Assembly: GCA_033977485.1 (NCBI GenBank)
Contig: CM066998.1
Coordinates: 58,990,274-59,054,273, forward strand
DNA from: Hydrangea macrophylla
Lineage: Eukaryota; Streptophyta; Magnoliopsida; Cornales; Hydrangeaceae
Direction: 5' to 3'
Length of the DNA: 64,000 nucleotides
Shown here: positions 11,870 to 24,474 of the stretch, in pieces
Position numbering within the stretch: position 1 is the first letter of the stretch
How the letters are laid out: each line of letters opens with the position of its first letter
Position numbers and translations under genes: made by a program
Notes under the pieces: generated by a model
Seen by the model: only the letters and a program-made list of their open reading frames with translations
What the model was told of the DNA's origin: nothing
The model's database searches: none

Positions 11870-13140
11870 GAGGTACTGGTGCGGAAAAGGGTAAAGAAGT
11901 GGTATTTTCTTAATTTACATCATTATCAACTGCGGGTTGGACTGAGGGCTCTCCTTCTATCTCTTTCAGATTTATCCTTCCCCTAGGTTTATGGTTCATG
12001 ATATAATCATCCTCCAAGAAAATAGCATTTGTACTAACAAACACTTTCTGTTCTCTTGGATCATAAAAATACCATCCATAAGTACCCTTTGGATACCCTA
12101 CAAAATAATATACTTCCGATCTAGATTCCAACTTGCCCATCTTTCCTTTCAGCACATGTGTCGGACACCCCCATATTTGTAGATGTCGCAAAGAAGGCTT
12201 ACGCCCAATCCACATCTGCTATGGAGTCCTGGGAACAGATTTGCTTGGTACTAAATTTGGTATGTACGCAGCGGTTTCCAAAGCATAACCCCAAAGTAAT
12301 AATGGCAACTCCGAATAACTCATCATCAACCTAGTTATTTATAAAAGAGTCCAGTTCCTTCTCTCCGCTACACCATGCTGCTGAGGCATGCCAGGTGCAG
12401 TCAACTGTGATAGAATCCCATTCTGTACAAGGTGATCAATAAACTCATTAGAGAGGTACTCACCACCTCAATAAGATCGAATGGCCTTGATATGTGTGCT
12501 CAATTACTTCTCCACTTCAGCCCTAAACTCTCTAAACTTTTCAAAGGCTTCAGACTTATGCTGCATTAGGTACACATATCCATACCTAGAGTGGTCATCA
12601 GTAAATGTAATGAAATACTCATAACCACCACTTGCTTTAATATTTATTGGTCCACACACATCAGTATGAACTAATTCCAATAATGCATTAGACCTATTGC
12701 CCTTGCGGGAAAGGGCCTTTTGGTCATCTTACCCTCTAAACAAGACTCGGAGACTTCCATTTGTTCGAGAACCAAATCGTCTAAGACCCTTTCTTTGACT
12801 AGTCTGCCAATCCTATTTAGATTGATATGGCCAAGTCTCATATGCCAAAGCCTTGATGGATTAGTGGAAGGTTCCTTTCTTTTAGATGGAATAGTTACCA
12901 CTGAGTTATTAAGTTCCATACAAGAGTCTTTAGAAATATTAGGAGTAATCACATACAAGCCATTAGTTTTAACACCAGAACATATAAAAGAATTATTTCT
13001 TTTAATGACAACTTTTGTTCCAAAATGAAAAGAATAACCGTCATTCGATAAATTTGAAACTGAAATTAAATTACGTCTCATTAAAGGGACGTAAAGTACA
13101 TCTGATAAAACTATTGTCTAATTGTCCAAAAACTCTAAAA
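11870..13140 (-). pseudogene. Copia integrase and GAG-pre-integrase remnant
   Basis: The GAG-pre-integrase region is open at 13081-12671, with LWHMRLGHINLNRIGRLVKE and SCLEGKMTKRPF (the H..H / C..C zinc-binding part). The integrase core at about 12670-12230 is readable only in pieces because of stops. The C-terminal part reappears at 12215-11910 with HLQIWGCPTHVLKGKMGKLE and FVGYPKGTYGWYFYDP. In a working element integrase inserts the cDNA into chromosomes and makes the 5-bp duplication seen at this copy's ends. Confidence 0.8.
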
Positions 13141-13224
13141 CTACAACTCCTATAGCAACCGTGAAAACGGTTGCGCTAGATCCCAAAGTCAGCACGATCT
13201 CCCCATCACTGTATTTCCTGGTTA

Positions 13225-14184
13225 ATCTTAACCCCTACAATGAATTACAGATATGGTTAGTCGCACCAGAATCAATGCACCAAATGTTTGAAGTATCCGT
13301 TACAAAACTTACTTCAATCACATGTAATTCAATCATACCTTGAACTCTTGTAGCTAAGAATTTTGGACAGTTCCTCTTGCAGTGGCCCTTTTCACCGCAT
13401 TCGAAACACTTTCCTTTGCCTTGGCCACCCACCTTTCCTTTTGCCCTTACATTTTCCCTTAGATTTTGCAATATTCAGGACCGGTCCAACACTTGGACCA
13501 CTAGTGCCAGCCTTCTTCTTCCCTTTCTTGCCTTTCAGTGTAGATCGGGAGGAGAAAAATTTTTTCTCAACATTCAGAACGTTGCCCCCAGGTTTGATCC
13601 CCCCTTCCGCGGCGAGTAAATAACTCATTAATTCGCTCATTTTTATTCATATTATAATTCAGTTTAAATTGAGCGAATGACGGCGACATCGTATTAATGA
13701 TCATATCAACTTGGGTCTGTGCGTCAATGTTGGCACCTAGGGTCTCCAACTGGTTCAAATAACCAATCATTTTTAAAACATGTTCTTTGACTGGGGTCCC
13801 TTCTAACATCTTAGCACTCATTATCTTCTGCATAACTACCTGTCTGGTAGGCCTGCCATGCTCCCCAAACATCTTTTTCAGGGATTCAATAATATCACTA
13901 GCAGAATTGTTCGACTAGAATTGGTGTTGCAACACACCAGCCATTGAGACCAGAATGTAGTAACGAGCCATTCTTTTCGACTTCTTCCATTTATCGAACT
14001 CGCATCTGGCAGCTGCTGAAGCATTTGTCGGTGGTTCTTCGGGGCATGGGGTGGTGAAGACATATATGTGATACTCCGCAGTTAATACGATGTCAAGGTT
14101 TCATTTTCATTATGTGTAGTTATTTCCAGTTAACTTATTTTGAGTGAGTATGGTGGCAAGTGGACTAAATGTAGATCCAGACAT
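13225..14184 (-). pseudogene. Copia gag and protease remnant
   Basis: The minus-strand ATG at 14182-14184 opens MSGSTFSPLATILTQNKLTG, then a stop follows after NNYT, where the family has a D/K residue before WKRNLDIVL. Readable blocks continue to 13567 (EHVLKMIGYLNQLETLGAN), then a CCHC knuckle CFECGEKGHCKRNC and the protease active site DSGATNH at about 13270-13400. At least two stops and a frameshift (13560-13640) break it. Gag forms the particle that packages the RNA; protease matures the polyprotein. Confidence 0.85.
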
Positions 14185-15763
14185 TATGATTTACTGAAAA
14201 AATCAAAAGACAAAATAAACATGGATATCAAATTTTGACAGTTTGAAATAAAAGAATCCTTAAAACACTTATTTTAAAATAAAGTCGCTGGAATATCAAA
14301 ACGAAAGAGTAAAGCCTCCGTGTGGTGGTCAATACTCAATCTTTCGATTAATCATGACTTGTCTGCTATGCAATTCTTGCAAAATAAGTAATGACTCCCG
14401 AACCCTTTTGATCTCTAAGTTTCTGAATAATGCCCCTTGTGGGATCCCTTATCCATAGCTTAGCTAGTATATACCATTAACTAGGATCCAATCACAACTA
14501 CCTCAAGTAGCGACTCCGTATGGTGGTCACCCTCTAACACGTTTGATTGATCCTATCCATAGGAAGTTCACATCTAGTAACCAATAAGTAGTGTACCCTC
14601 CGTGTGGAATGATAACCCCTGGCGAGGTGACACAGAATACACTACTCATCTTATAATGAATCGTTAATGAAAGATCGTGGGTGTTATTAATAAGACCTTC
14701 TCCCACTAATGTTTATTAATGTGTTGAAAATAATTTTTGAATTCTATTTTAAAAAACTTGTTTTACGTGCATGCAAGTAACAAAATAATTAAATGCCAAT
14801 CATAACCAAGCACATAAAACAAAAAAACTAAAATTGAAACAAAGGCATTCATATGCCTCTATCTCCCATGGCTCTACTCAATAGAACCTCCTCCTTGGTT
14901 TGAACGCCTCCAGCTCCATCTTCATGGGTTTTCTAATTCTATACATTGGACCTATGCTTCTTACGAAGCTTACAATTTATCTAGAAATAGAAATTAACAA
15001 CAAGAAAATAAAGAAGGCTAGGGAAACCGGTGCGACTTTCATTTTCGTAGGATTGAAGTCGCAGCGCCCTTTACACATGCCTTAAAACCAAAACAAAATG
15101 AAATACAGCATGCACCAATCTCAAACAATACAGTATTTTATAATTGGTCTTGGTGCCATGGGAGAAAGCGGACTAATCTTGCTGCAAGAAGGTTAGTCGT
15201 ACGCACATCCATGCATATATAACAAATATGTGTAACTATTGGAACTCCTAATTGATTCTTTATGCACTGAATTAGAACTCAAAATAGCATCTCAATTCTC
15301 TATCATACTTTGATCGATCGACACAGGTTCGATCGATCGAACCATCGATCAATTGAACTATGTTCAATCGATTGGACATTTAGTTTCATAGAAAGGTTTG
15401 AAATTTTTTTACAACATAATTAAAAATTAAAGTACATATTTTAAAAACTTTAAAACTGTAAACTGAAAACCTGGATAGAGAATCTCTCTCAATCGATTGA
15501 ACACCATTCGATAGATCGAACAGAACCAAAGTTCGATCAATCGAAACTAGCTCAATCGCTTGAGATCGGAGAAGCTCGATCGATCGAACACACTTTGATC
15601 GATCGAACCCATCTTGCATCTAATGCAATCACAGATTTGTATTCTGCTACGATAACACTGCATAAACAGATCTGTGACGATGCAGTTTCAAAAACAATCC
15701 TAAAATCACCATGCAAATCAAAACTAGTGTTCCAAAACGCATCTATAGATCCAAACAAGCGTT
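14185..15763 (-). other. Copia 5' leader, non-coding
   Basis: About 1.6 kb between PBS and gag. No coding potential is recognised. A second cluster of CGATCGA-type palindromes lies at 15309-15620 (at least nine degenerate copies). Three imperfect repeats with TCCGTGTGG or TCCGTATGG wording followed by GGT..ACCCTC occur at about 14315-14340, 14515-14540 and 14599-14620. Confidence 0.6.
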
Positions 15764-15775
15764 GCTCTGATACCA
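15764..15775 (-). other. Copia primer binding site (initiator Met tRNA)
   Basis: The minus strand reads TGGTATCAGAGC, the standard plant complement of the initiator tRNA-Met 3' end, separated by two bases from the LTR end CCTACA. Confidence 0.9.
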
Positions 15776-16009
15776 ATTGTAGGAAAATAGGTTTAAAATA
15801 AATTTAAACTCGTAGTGGAAAGATTAAGTTTCAAAAACTTTATTGGTATGCCCGGATCTACTACTCGTCCATTCCATAGATGCGTACATAAGAGGGGAAC
15901 AAGAAATCATACCTCAGGTCTTGAACCCAATTCTAAGGTTCTTTCTCTTGAATGGTGTAGCAGCTTCCACTAAGCTGTCTTCACTCTTATGACTCCTGCA
16001 GATGGCAGC

Positions 16010-18834
16010 TGTAGACACCCTAATTTTGACCGATCGTCGAATTTAGGAGAGCGTTGCCTCCACGCCCAATGATGATAAGGACCGAAAGATTTGAAGTATT
16101 CCAAGCTCTTCAGAAAGTTCTCCAAACACAATAAAATTTTCACAGAAAAAAAAGGAATACTGGGTATTCAGGAATATTCAGGTATAAAACATCACTTTTG
16201 GAAAAATTTTCAAAATAAACTTTTTGAGAAGAAAAAGAAGAAAATAAAAGACCTAGAAGAGGAAATTTAACAAAATGCCGCACACAGCAGTATCTGCGGC
16301 ACTCAATAAGTGTCGCGCGACACTCCTAGAGTGCCGTTGCGGTATTCATTGACTGCCGCCGACATTTCTTGACGGTCGTTTGCTTTAAAAGTCCGTATAT
16401 TGTGGTACAATACGTATATGTATGCGGATAAAACAAAAAAAACTAATAAATGTTGACAAAAATGCGGCAATCAATAATTTGGTATGGCACTTATTGAATG
16501 CTGCGGCGGCTGTCACAAAGTGCCGTTGCGGCAATCATTGACTGTTGCAGAAAGTTTTTCGACTGTCGCTTGCTGTAGCAGTTTTCTTTTTCAGGAAGTA
16601 CGCATTGAACCACCAATGCTGTATTTATAGTTGTTTTTTACTCCGAATTCACTTAAATTATTTAGGTATTTTTGGTCTATATAAAGAGAGGTATCTTCAT
16701 TGGAAAAGGGGGAGAACTACACATTTTTGGGAGAAGGGAATTTCAAGGAGAAAACAAAAAGAATTTTGGGATAAAGAGAGTTTTGAGAGCTTGAAGAGCT
16801 TGGAAGACCTTCAAAATATAGAAGTTTAAGGATAGTTTGGAGGTGACCCTCTAATCCTAAGTTGCGTTTTCTTTCTCTTGAACCTCTAATCTTCAAATCA
16901 TTTAGTTCTTCTTGATTAAGTTTTTTTAAAGTTTTGTTAGTAAACTTGGAAGTCTTAGATTTTTTTTTGTTTGTACTTCTCTCTTGAGATTTTTGGAGGT
17001 CCTCCATACCTCACTTGAATCTCATGAGCTTGATCTCTTAGTCCCATGTAATCTTATGCTTCACATGGGAGCCAAAGTTGATCATCTTTTATGAAAGAAC
17101 AAGTAGATGAATTCAAACCCTCACCATGGTTTGAGTTCCCTAACTTAGAGTTTTATGGAATCTCTTTTATATTCCTTGAAAACTCATGAGTACTAGTCGT
17201 GCTTGTTTGTACTTCTCTCTTGAGATACTTGGAGGTCTTCCATACCTCACTTGAATCTCATGAGTTTGATCTTTTAGTCTCATGTAAGCTTATGCTCCAA
17301 ATGAGATTGAAAGTTGACCATCATTTTATCAAGAACAAGCAGATGAATCCAAACCCCCACCATGGTTTGCGTTCTCTAACTTGGAGTTTTTATGGAATCT
17401 CCTTTATATTCCTTGAAGACTCATGAATATTAGTCATGTTTTGACCTCCAATGACCCATAATGGAAAGGAGAGTTAGGTTTAAGATGAGCCAATATCCAT
17501 GGCTTGATGGATAGATTCAACAAAAAGATGATAAGTTCAATAGTGGTGTAGTGAATTCATGATCCTATTTTGATCAAGGATTTTTCATTAAATATTGGAC
17601 CGTTGGAATTGAATGAGACCACTTGGAATGTGTTCATAACATAAAGTTCTACCACTATAATTTTTGTTTTAGTGAGATCTTGTGGTTAACATGGCATGAT
17701 CATGAGTTTTGTGAAACAATCATATTCTGTCCAGAATTTAAGAACAGCAAGTCAGTTTCAAAATAAGTAAATCAGAACATTAATCAAACATTTTTCACCC
17801 CAAATAATTTTTTATATGAATTTTGATGTGTTAATAAGATCCCCTAAAAAGATCAAAGTGATTTTGATTTTTTTAGTATTTTTAAAAAATCATACAAAAT
17901 CTTTGGACAGAGATTTGCAAATCTCTGAGTGACGTCTGGTTTTTACCTTTTTTTTTCCAGAGATTGGACTGTTGATCTTTGCTTTTTCTTTTCGGGTTAG
18001 ACACTAGACTCACAGAGGCACCTTGTGTCCAAAAATCATCAAGATCAAACCATGGGAACCATGCCTTTTCTTTTCTTGAAATTCTGATCTGCTCTCAGCA
18101 ATTTTTAGAATTTTGTCACAATTTTGACCAATCTTGTAAATAATGGTCCAAATGACTTTTCTATGACCTAGGGCTCAATCCATGTTTTAATAATGATCAA
18201 TTAAACTTAAATTCAAAGGTTAAAGGATCCAATTCAATGAATGACTTCATAGCTTACTCTTGTTCATATTCATGTATTCGTGTACACTCATCTATGTAGA
18301 TTAATACTTATACTTAGTATTCTTGGTATGTCATATCTTCTACTTGATAGAATTAAGCTAGACATTTAAAGATGGTCATTTGATATTGTATATCCTTTCT
18401 AAAGCATGTGGACTAACCCTTGTTTTGTAGCGCCGATAAGGTATGATCTATTGACTCTTCTCTAGCTTAATTATTTCTTAATTTTATTAATTTTTCGACC
18501 TCGTGTGCGACACCTTAGGATTAAGATTTGCCTTATGTGTATATATGTGATTAGAGACCCTTTTATTAGGATTCATTCTTTTGTACGCATTATACGTTTA
18601 AACATTCACGGCTGGATCCCGGATAAGTTTCCTAGTTCCCTTAAATGCACATCATATTGCTTGCTAATCGAAATATGTGGCTTTGAGTGATATTTTTTCA
18701 TTTGCAATCTTACACCCTTTGGACATAATTTTGTAATGTAAATTTATAAATATATATATGTATTAGTTGAGGGATGCTTAGATTAATAATTTGATTAAAA
18801 GGATATTGAGTAGAGGCCTATCGTGAGATAGGAT
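16010..18834 (+). mobile_element. Fragment E: Tat-family LTR inside the Copia 5' LTR
   Basis: It starts with the LTR 5' tip TGTAGACACCCTAATTTTGA and follows the same family as the element A and C LTRs in the opposite orientation, for example GACCTCGTGTGCGACACCTTA (18496-18516), TAGAGGCCTATCGTGAGATA. It stops inside the LTR about 240 bp before the expected CCACA end and joins Copia sequence at GA/GTGGGACC with about two bases of shared sequence. There is no target duplication. This is a partial LTR left by deletion or recombination, with a TATA box at 16678-16686 and a short-unit array at 16290-16560. Confidence 0.75.
16290..16686 (+). promoter_or_regulatory. Fragment E promoter: ~21-bp GC-rich palindromic array and TATA box
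   Basis: GGCAC-type unit starts are at 16298, 16319, 16341 and 16361, with a second block at about 16462-16560. The units contain CAATAAGTG..GCC words pairing with GGCAC. TCTATATAAAG lies at 16677-16687, about 120 bases downstream. Confidence 0.65.
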
Positions 18835-20126
18835 GAGTGGGACCTCCTAGGCTCTTTATTGTTGGGTCAGACCAGTTGTTAATTCCCATACCAAACTCTT
18901 TGATTAGCAAAATAACCAACTGATCAGTTAACGTTTACTACTCTAAAACAATAACTGAACTCCAACACAAAAGAACATATCCAAAGCGATAACTAGACTT
19001 GTATGGTGTACTAATGTCCCTCTCTTTAGCATTCTTAATCATATTCAGGTAGTCGGATAACTATTACTGTCAACCTAAATCATGAATACTTCTTGTATTC
19101 CTTGAGTCCCATTCACCTCTCAAGATTGCCAAACATGTTGATAACTACTTATCAACAAGACTGCAGTTCTCAGTAATCAAATTGGTAACATTCTCAAGGG
19201 AATGGTTACTCTGAATCAGAGGGTAGATTCTATCTTGACAATATATGTTCACAACCCTATGAACATGACATACCCAAGATACCCATGTGTTGATCTTCTA
19301 TAGACCACACTGATTGGTAAGTCAAAGCAGCCATATCCACAGTCTGTGTTAATAATTATCTCAAGATTGAGAACATGTACATTATACAAGTTATGAATTC
19401 CTATCAACTGTTAACAATCTTGAGTGTCAATAGAAAAACTCAGATCCGTCAATGCACTATAAGAAATAACATATTAACTAAGAGCTAAACTCTAGTGATT
19501 GCGATTCATCACTCCATCTAATGGTAGTTAATCATGCTACAGTGTAAACCTGATGAGATATCCAGTCTCATCATCCACTATGACAAGTTCTAAGTATCAA
19601 AGAATAGTAATTCGTATCTCACTTGTATATATCTCATACACACACGAATTACCTAATATGATACTTAAGGATTAACAATCATCTCATGAAAGAAACATAT
19701 ACAGTGAAATGTAAAGCTAATATCCATATATTAAAATGTCAATGTCTCATACATAAAGTAATGGTTTGAGGGCACAAATCCAACAATGAGGTGGGAAGAG
19801 AGTTTTTAAAAATGTGTAAGAGATTCTAAGGAATTCTATATCTTGTGATTGAACTCAAACCAAGAACTAGTTAAGATTAGAGGTTACCTCTAATTATCCT
19901 TAACTCTTGTGTTTTTGAAGGTCTTTTAAAGGCAATTCAAGCTCTTCTTTCCAACTCCTATAGTGACTTACTCCTAAATTCTCCTAATTCTCTCTAAGAT
20001 TCTCCTAATTATCTCAAGGAATATTAAGAGATTCAAGACTAAAAGATCAAGATTGAGCTTAAAAATTGATATTCTTCAAGACCAAGATTTTGATTCAAGA
20101 CCCCTTGCAATGGGATATTCATCCCC

Positions 20127-20134
20127 TATATATA
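20127..20134 (-). promoter_or_regulatory. TATA box of the element A LTR
   Basis: The minus strand reads CCTATATATAGGGG. It lies about 100 bases downstream (minus sense) of the palindromic array at 20245-20490. Confidence 0.55.
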
Positions 20135-20244
20135 GGCAAATTTTAAAGGGCTATTTTGGTAATTTTAGGGGCAAAACCCTAATCCTGGATGTACTTTTAA
20201 AGGTACAAAGCATACTGTATCAAAGAAGATTGTCTGAAAAATGC

Positions 20245-20490
20245 AGCACTCAATAAGTGCCGGAATGGCACTCACTGATAGTCGACGCGGCATTCACGAA
20301 ATGCCGATGCGACACTCAATGAATGTCGCGGACAACTCCGCGGACTGTCGTCTTTTTTGGATTTTTTATTTTTGCAGCATTTGGTGTGTTTTTGTGGCGG
20401 TCAGTGAATACTGATATGACACTTACTGACTGCCAGTGGTCTGGCAATCCGGGAGTGCCGCAGCGGCACCGCATGACTGCCGCAGACTAT
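20245..20490 (-). repeat. ~21-22-bp GC-rich palindromic array in the element A LTR
   Basis: Starts of the GGCAC-like core in plus orientation are at 20245, 20267, 20289, 20311 and 20331, then a second block near 20399, 20419 and 20465. The units alternate GGCAC or GACAC with GTGCC, GTGCCG or TGTCGC words so that neighbours can pair. Confidence 0.65.
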
Positions 20491-20686
20491 GCCTTGTGTC
20501 ATTTTCTTCTGTCCTTCCCTTTTCCCTCCCTTTTTCTTCTTTCTTTCTTTTTGTCTAAATTGCAGAGCCTTTCAAAGAGCTTGAATCACCTTGGAAGCCT
20601 TAGGTTTGTTCGGACATTGTCATCATCGGACTTGGAGGTAATACTCCCTTAAATTCGACGGTTGAGTCAAAATTAGGGTGTCTACA

Positions 20687-22153
20687 GTTTTTCCATCTTT
20701 GATAGAGTTTGTGGAGCAACGCATTTCATAAGTGAATGTCAAAGCCTATGTGAAGATAAGCCTTTGATCAGACTTCAGGTAAAAACAAAATGCATTGCAA
20801 AAACGACTACACAAATGGTCCATACTGGTCGTGCCCATCGGTGAGCTGCCTACGTATCCATTCAGGAATCAGACCAAGACGTAGTTCGAGCAAGGGTCAA
20901 ACACACAATATAAGTAGTCATGCGGATGAATGCATCTATTCGATCATGATTCATGTGCTCATGCAAGGATGTCTGCCAATGCAACTTCGTGCTCTGTGAA
21001 TGATATGATTCGACATCACACTATTTTGATGCATCTAGATGCAATCCATGCCCTATGCTACTTAATGCTCGCGGTTGTCTCAAATTAAAGATGAGTTATC
21101 TTTAGAATTCAGAGCTTCTTTGACTAATGAGTTGGTCCTCTCTAGGACTCATGGCCATTTTACCCAAACGGATAAACACAATCGACTGGGCGGTGCTTCG
21201 TGACTTAGGCCTCGGTGTCAATACAAGTTTACTCTAAAAATCCGTAGCCCTTTGGGCCCGTCAGGTATGATTGCTCTAAAAATCCATAGCCCTTCAGCCC
21301 CGTCATGCTTGCTCTAAAAATCCACAGTCCTTCAGCCCCATCGGATATGTTTGCTCTAAAAATCCGCAGCCCTTCGGCCCCCGTCGGATATGTTTGCTCT
21401 GAATATCATCTCAAATTTCAAAATTAGAAGTCAAATCAGACTCAAAAATCATCTCAAATTTCAAAATCAGGAGTCAATCAGACTCAAAAGTCATCTCAAA
21501 TTTCAAATTCAGGAGTCAATCAAACTCTAAGAACTTCTTATTTCTTAAAAAATTCAGGCTCAATTCAAATTCTCAAAATTGGAGCCAATCCTATTCATTT
21601 CAAGTCAACTTTCTAAATCTGGAGTCAAATCCTCTTGATTTTAAAAGTCAATCAGGCTGAAAAATTCATTTTCTCAAAATTTTGGATAATGTGGACTTGG
21701 AAATCATTTTTGGGGACCAAAGCGTATAAGGTGGGCAAACTTCGGGGGTTCAAATTCAAATTTTGGGACCTAATTTGAATTTTTGGGGGGAAACCAAAGG
21801 CCTCTTATCCGCCTCATTTACGGCACACGCCTAACAACCCGGCAGTCTATGACTGTCGTGCGACACTAATGAAATGCCGCTGCGGCACTTTGTAGACTGC
21901 TGCGTACACTTGTCGAGTCCCGTTCAGGGTGGGCAGACTGCTTATACATGAGTTTTCTTTTCATTTTTCGTCATTCCTTCTCATTCCCTCCATTTTGAAT
22001 TCCTCTGGAGATTTTTCTCCTTTTTCTTGCATTTCTCTTGGGGGTCCACAGTTAGTTTCATTCAATCACAACTTTATTTTCCTCTTTATTTTTGTTGTTT
22101 TCTCAATTTCTTTCAAAAGTTTAACATTCAGTTCTTTTGATAGGCTGAACGCT
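20687..22153 (-). other. Element A spacer next to the 3' LTR, with short tandem repeats
   Basis: The sequence beside the LTR (20687-20990) parallels 52035-52330 of element C. The polypurine tract is worn. It contains one copy of the conserved hairpin (20850-20884), four ~41-bp repeats carrying CTCTAAAAATCC and CCCTTCGGCCCCGTC at 21229-21390, and ~48-bp repeats with AATCAGGAGTCAATCAGACTC at 21400-21660. No coding sequence is seen. Confidence 0.65.
21822..21950 (+). promoter_or_regulatory. Palindromic array and weak TATA upstream of the antisense PMD gene
   Basis: GGCAC-like cores are at 21822, 21841, 21862 and 21884, i.e. about 20-21-bp spacing. A weak TATA-like word (CTTATACATG) lies at 21941-21950, 200 bases before the PMD reading frame. 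Same unit type as in the LTR promoters. Confidence 0.5.
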
Positions 22154-24474
22154 ATAGGTAGTGGTTCAGGGAGTTCTAGCAAGAACAGGATGAGGTACAG
22201 AGACGCCCCTCATCCTTACCCTACCTTCCTACTCCAAGATCCAGACAAGCATTTGTTTGCTAGGGCATTTCACCGAGAGGTATACACGCCTCTTCTCATT
22301 TCCTTTCCTTTCAATTCCTTTCTTATAAACTTTATGAATGCAATGCATGTCAACAAAACTTTACATGTCCCCTATTTTGTCAAATGATCTTATATATGCA
22401 AATGCTATGTACGTAGAATCTTTCGAGTGGTCCACTCGTTCCTTTTACTTGTTCATGTTTATTTTCATTATTATTATTATTATCTTTTACTTTATTTCAC
22501 CTTTTTTATTATCTTTCTAATATTAGATTCTCGTAACTTTTGCAGCTTCAGCCAGATACGTTGAAGGGTCACGGTAGCCTGGCCCATGGCTATGAGTGGT
22601 ACCAAACCCTGAGCGAGACCGTACGAGGTTTTATTGATGCGGTGGGCTTCAGGGACTTCATCAAGCTCCTAACAAATAGCTCGAACGACTTCGACCAATA
22701 CAGGCCCTTTCGAAGAGATGGTGGGACACCACTAACACGTTCCATTTTGACTTCAGGGAGATGACCATGACCCCGCTTAACTTTAGCATGATCACTGGGA
22801 TCCCCTTTAGGGGGAGTGCTTGTGGTGTTTAGATACATTGACGGAGTGGGATCAGGTGCTCCCGCTGCTAGGAGTGGTCCCAGAGGAGCCCTTGGTCACG
22901 GCCAAGTGGTTTATGGACACGTTCAAGGACCGGGAGGGATTTTTAGATGAGCAGATGGCTCGGGGGTTTATTATGTACATGCTTGGATGCTCTCTGCTGA
23001 GCACTAGGGCGACCGGATCTCTGTTTCATTGGTGGCGTCCCTGGAGCACATGGATCGTATGTATGAGTACGATTGGGCTGGCACCGGACTGGCCATTCTG
23101 TACAAACATATGGGAGAGATATCTCGAGACTGTCCAACTTTCATAGGCGGCTTCTGGAGGGCGTGGAAGGTATACATCCTTTTTCTTTTTCCTTTTTAAT
23201 TTCTTATTTATGAATTTTGGATCATGTTCTTTTCTTTTTCTTTCTTTTAGATTTGGTCTCACGAGTACTTGCATATGATGTCACCCTCGACATTGCCAGT
23301 AGACACCTTTGCCATGCCTCAGGGGTTGAAGTGGCAGAAAAACCGCATAGAGTAAAAATTGGGGCCCACGATTTTATTGCGTTCAGGAATTTCTTGATGA
23401 ACCTGAGAGACCCGCACGTCCGATGGCAGCCTTGGGTTGTCGTGCTTCCTACCGTTACTCAGGGGATACAGAGATCGGTGGGTTACGACCTAATGAAACT
23501 ATTATTGGATAGCTTGGATGCTCGAGAGTGGTACCTAGGAGAGAGGGTGACTCGGCAATCACTGATGGCTCCTACATTTCATGTGTCACACCCTCTTCCT
23601 AGTTCTATGAGAGCTACAGAGACCCTCCATGGTAGCACACTCACGGCCGCCCTGAATGGTCTCTCCATTCAGGATTTTCTGGAGCCTCTTGTGGGGTACG
23701 AGGCTCTCCGTGCTGCCAAGCTGATGAAGAACTTCCCTCTGATGGAAGTGACACGAGTGACTTTCTTTTAGCTTTTCATCCTCTCTTTTAGTTCTTTCTA
23801 TTTTTTACTGAATTCACTTTTCCTTCTTCGTAGCCTGTTCATGCCGCATCTCGGACTCCGATTCTACCACCGTGGGATTGGAGCCTTTGGACAGTCTTCC
23901 ACGGCGAGTAGGGCACGACTATGGTTCCCCGATAACATACGGGTGCTCCCACCATCTCGCTTCAGTATGATTATGTCCCACGAGACTATGCCGATGAGGG
24001 CCTGCTCTATGCCCACTGCGTGAGGGAGTGGGTCTATGGACGAGAATGGAGGGTAATTCCTTAAAACTAATTTTGATTTTACATTCTCTTCGACTTTCTA
24101 ATCTTTTTCTGATTTTTTGATTCAGGCTGATGGAGCACGGGTGACTGCTGAGGCTCAGGTGAGAGCTAAGGTAGACTCTTGTCATTCTTTTATTTATGCT
24201 CTTCCTATTTAGCATTCTTATCTCAATTTTTAATTTTGTCTAATCATTTCTTGGGCTTTCTTTCTCATTTATTCAGGATGATGAGATTGTGATGCTGACC
24301 CTGCGGGTGAGAGACCTAGAGCTGTAGCTCGGAGCGGGCCCAAGTGGAGATCACGGGGGTGCTGGGCGAGGTGGAGGCAGGGACCATGGTGCCAGGAGCA
24401 GTACGGAGTCAGAAGAGGAGCCCCTCTGTCGCGTCACGCGCCAAACTCGAGGTCGAGGCCACGGCCACGGTTGA
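22154..24474 (+). pseudogene. Antisense PMD (plant mobile domain) gene of element A, with introns
   Basis: Six exon-like blocks run antisense to the retroelement: 22154-22279, 22546-23169, 23251-~23755, 23834-24052, 24126-24158 and 24277-24474, separated by short T-rich introns with GT..AG ends (for example GAG/gtatac, tgcag/CTT, AAG/gtatac, ttttag/ATT, AGG/gtaatt, ttcag/GCT). PMD landmarks: RWWDTTNTFHFDFREMTMTP, FIMYMLGCSLLS, DRMYEYDWAGTGLAILYKHM, FRNFLMNLRDPHVRWQPWVV, EWYLGERVTRQS; the C-terminus is Gly/Arg rich (GAGRGGGRDHGAR). The start codon is lost (ATA where element C has ATG), there are frameshifts near 22700, 22810 and 23010, a stop at 24325, and a damaged donor site after exon 3. 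It is a decayed copy. The domain is shared with MULE proteins and plant development factors; its role in the element is unknown. Confidence 0.75.

Larger units (their letters stand above)
8676..19785 (-). mobile_element. Ty1/Copia retrotransposon
   Basis: Both LTR outer ends are present, with 5-bp target duplications ATGAG at 8671-8675 and 19786-19790. On the minus strand the order is 5' LTR (19785-15778, itself interrupted), PBS TGGTATCAGAGC, leader, gag, protease, integrase, RT, RNase H, PPT, 3' LTR (10190-8676). Integrase before RT is the Copia order. The coding region carries several stops and frameshifts, so the copy is not autonomous. It lies inside the 3' LTR of element A. Confidence 0.9.
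15778..19785 (-). repeat. Copia 5' LTR, interrupted and promoter-less
   Basis: The LTR is present as 15778-16009 and 18835-19785, separated by Tat LTR fragment E. Compared with the 3' LTR, 324 bp (equivalent to 8911-9234) are absent; these held the TATA box and CGATCGA cluster. The right end reads CCAACA and is followed by the target duplication ATGAG. Confidence 0.85.
6567..20686 (-). repeat. 3' LTR of element A, split by the Copia insertion
   Basis: The LTR is in two pieces, 6567-8675 and 19791-20686, together about 3 kb. Its right end (LTR start on the minus strand) is TGTAGACACCCTAATTTTGA and its left end (plus strand TGTGGATAT) matches the ends of the element C LTRs. The segment 6720-8640 aligns along its length with 48960-51030 and 59460-61530 (shared landmarks: GTCCGGGGATTATGGA, CTCGTGATAGGCCTCTACTC). 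The Copia element interrupts it inside the shared word GTGTGATGAAATGAG. Confidence 0.8.

Noticed and set aside
13363..13623. Plus-strand frames opposite the Copia gag/protease
   Set aside because: Shadows of the minus-strand CCHC and protease region, which has recognisable motifs.
16545..17007. Small genes in fragment E
   Set aside because: The region is LTR sequence downstream of a TATA box; opposing frames overlap and there is no domain.
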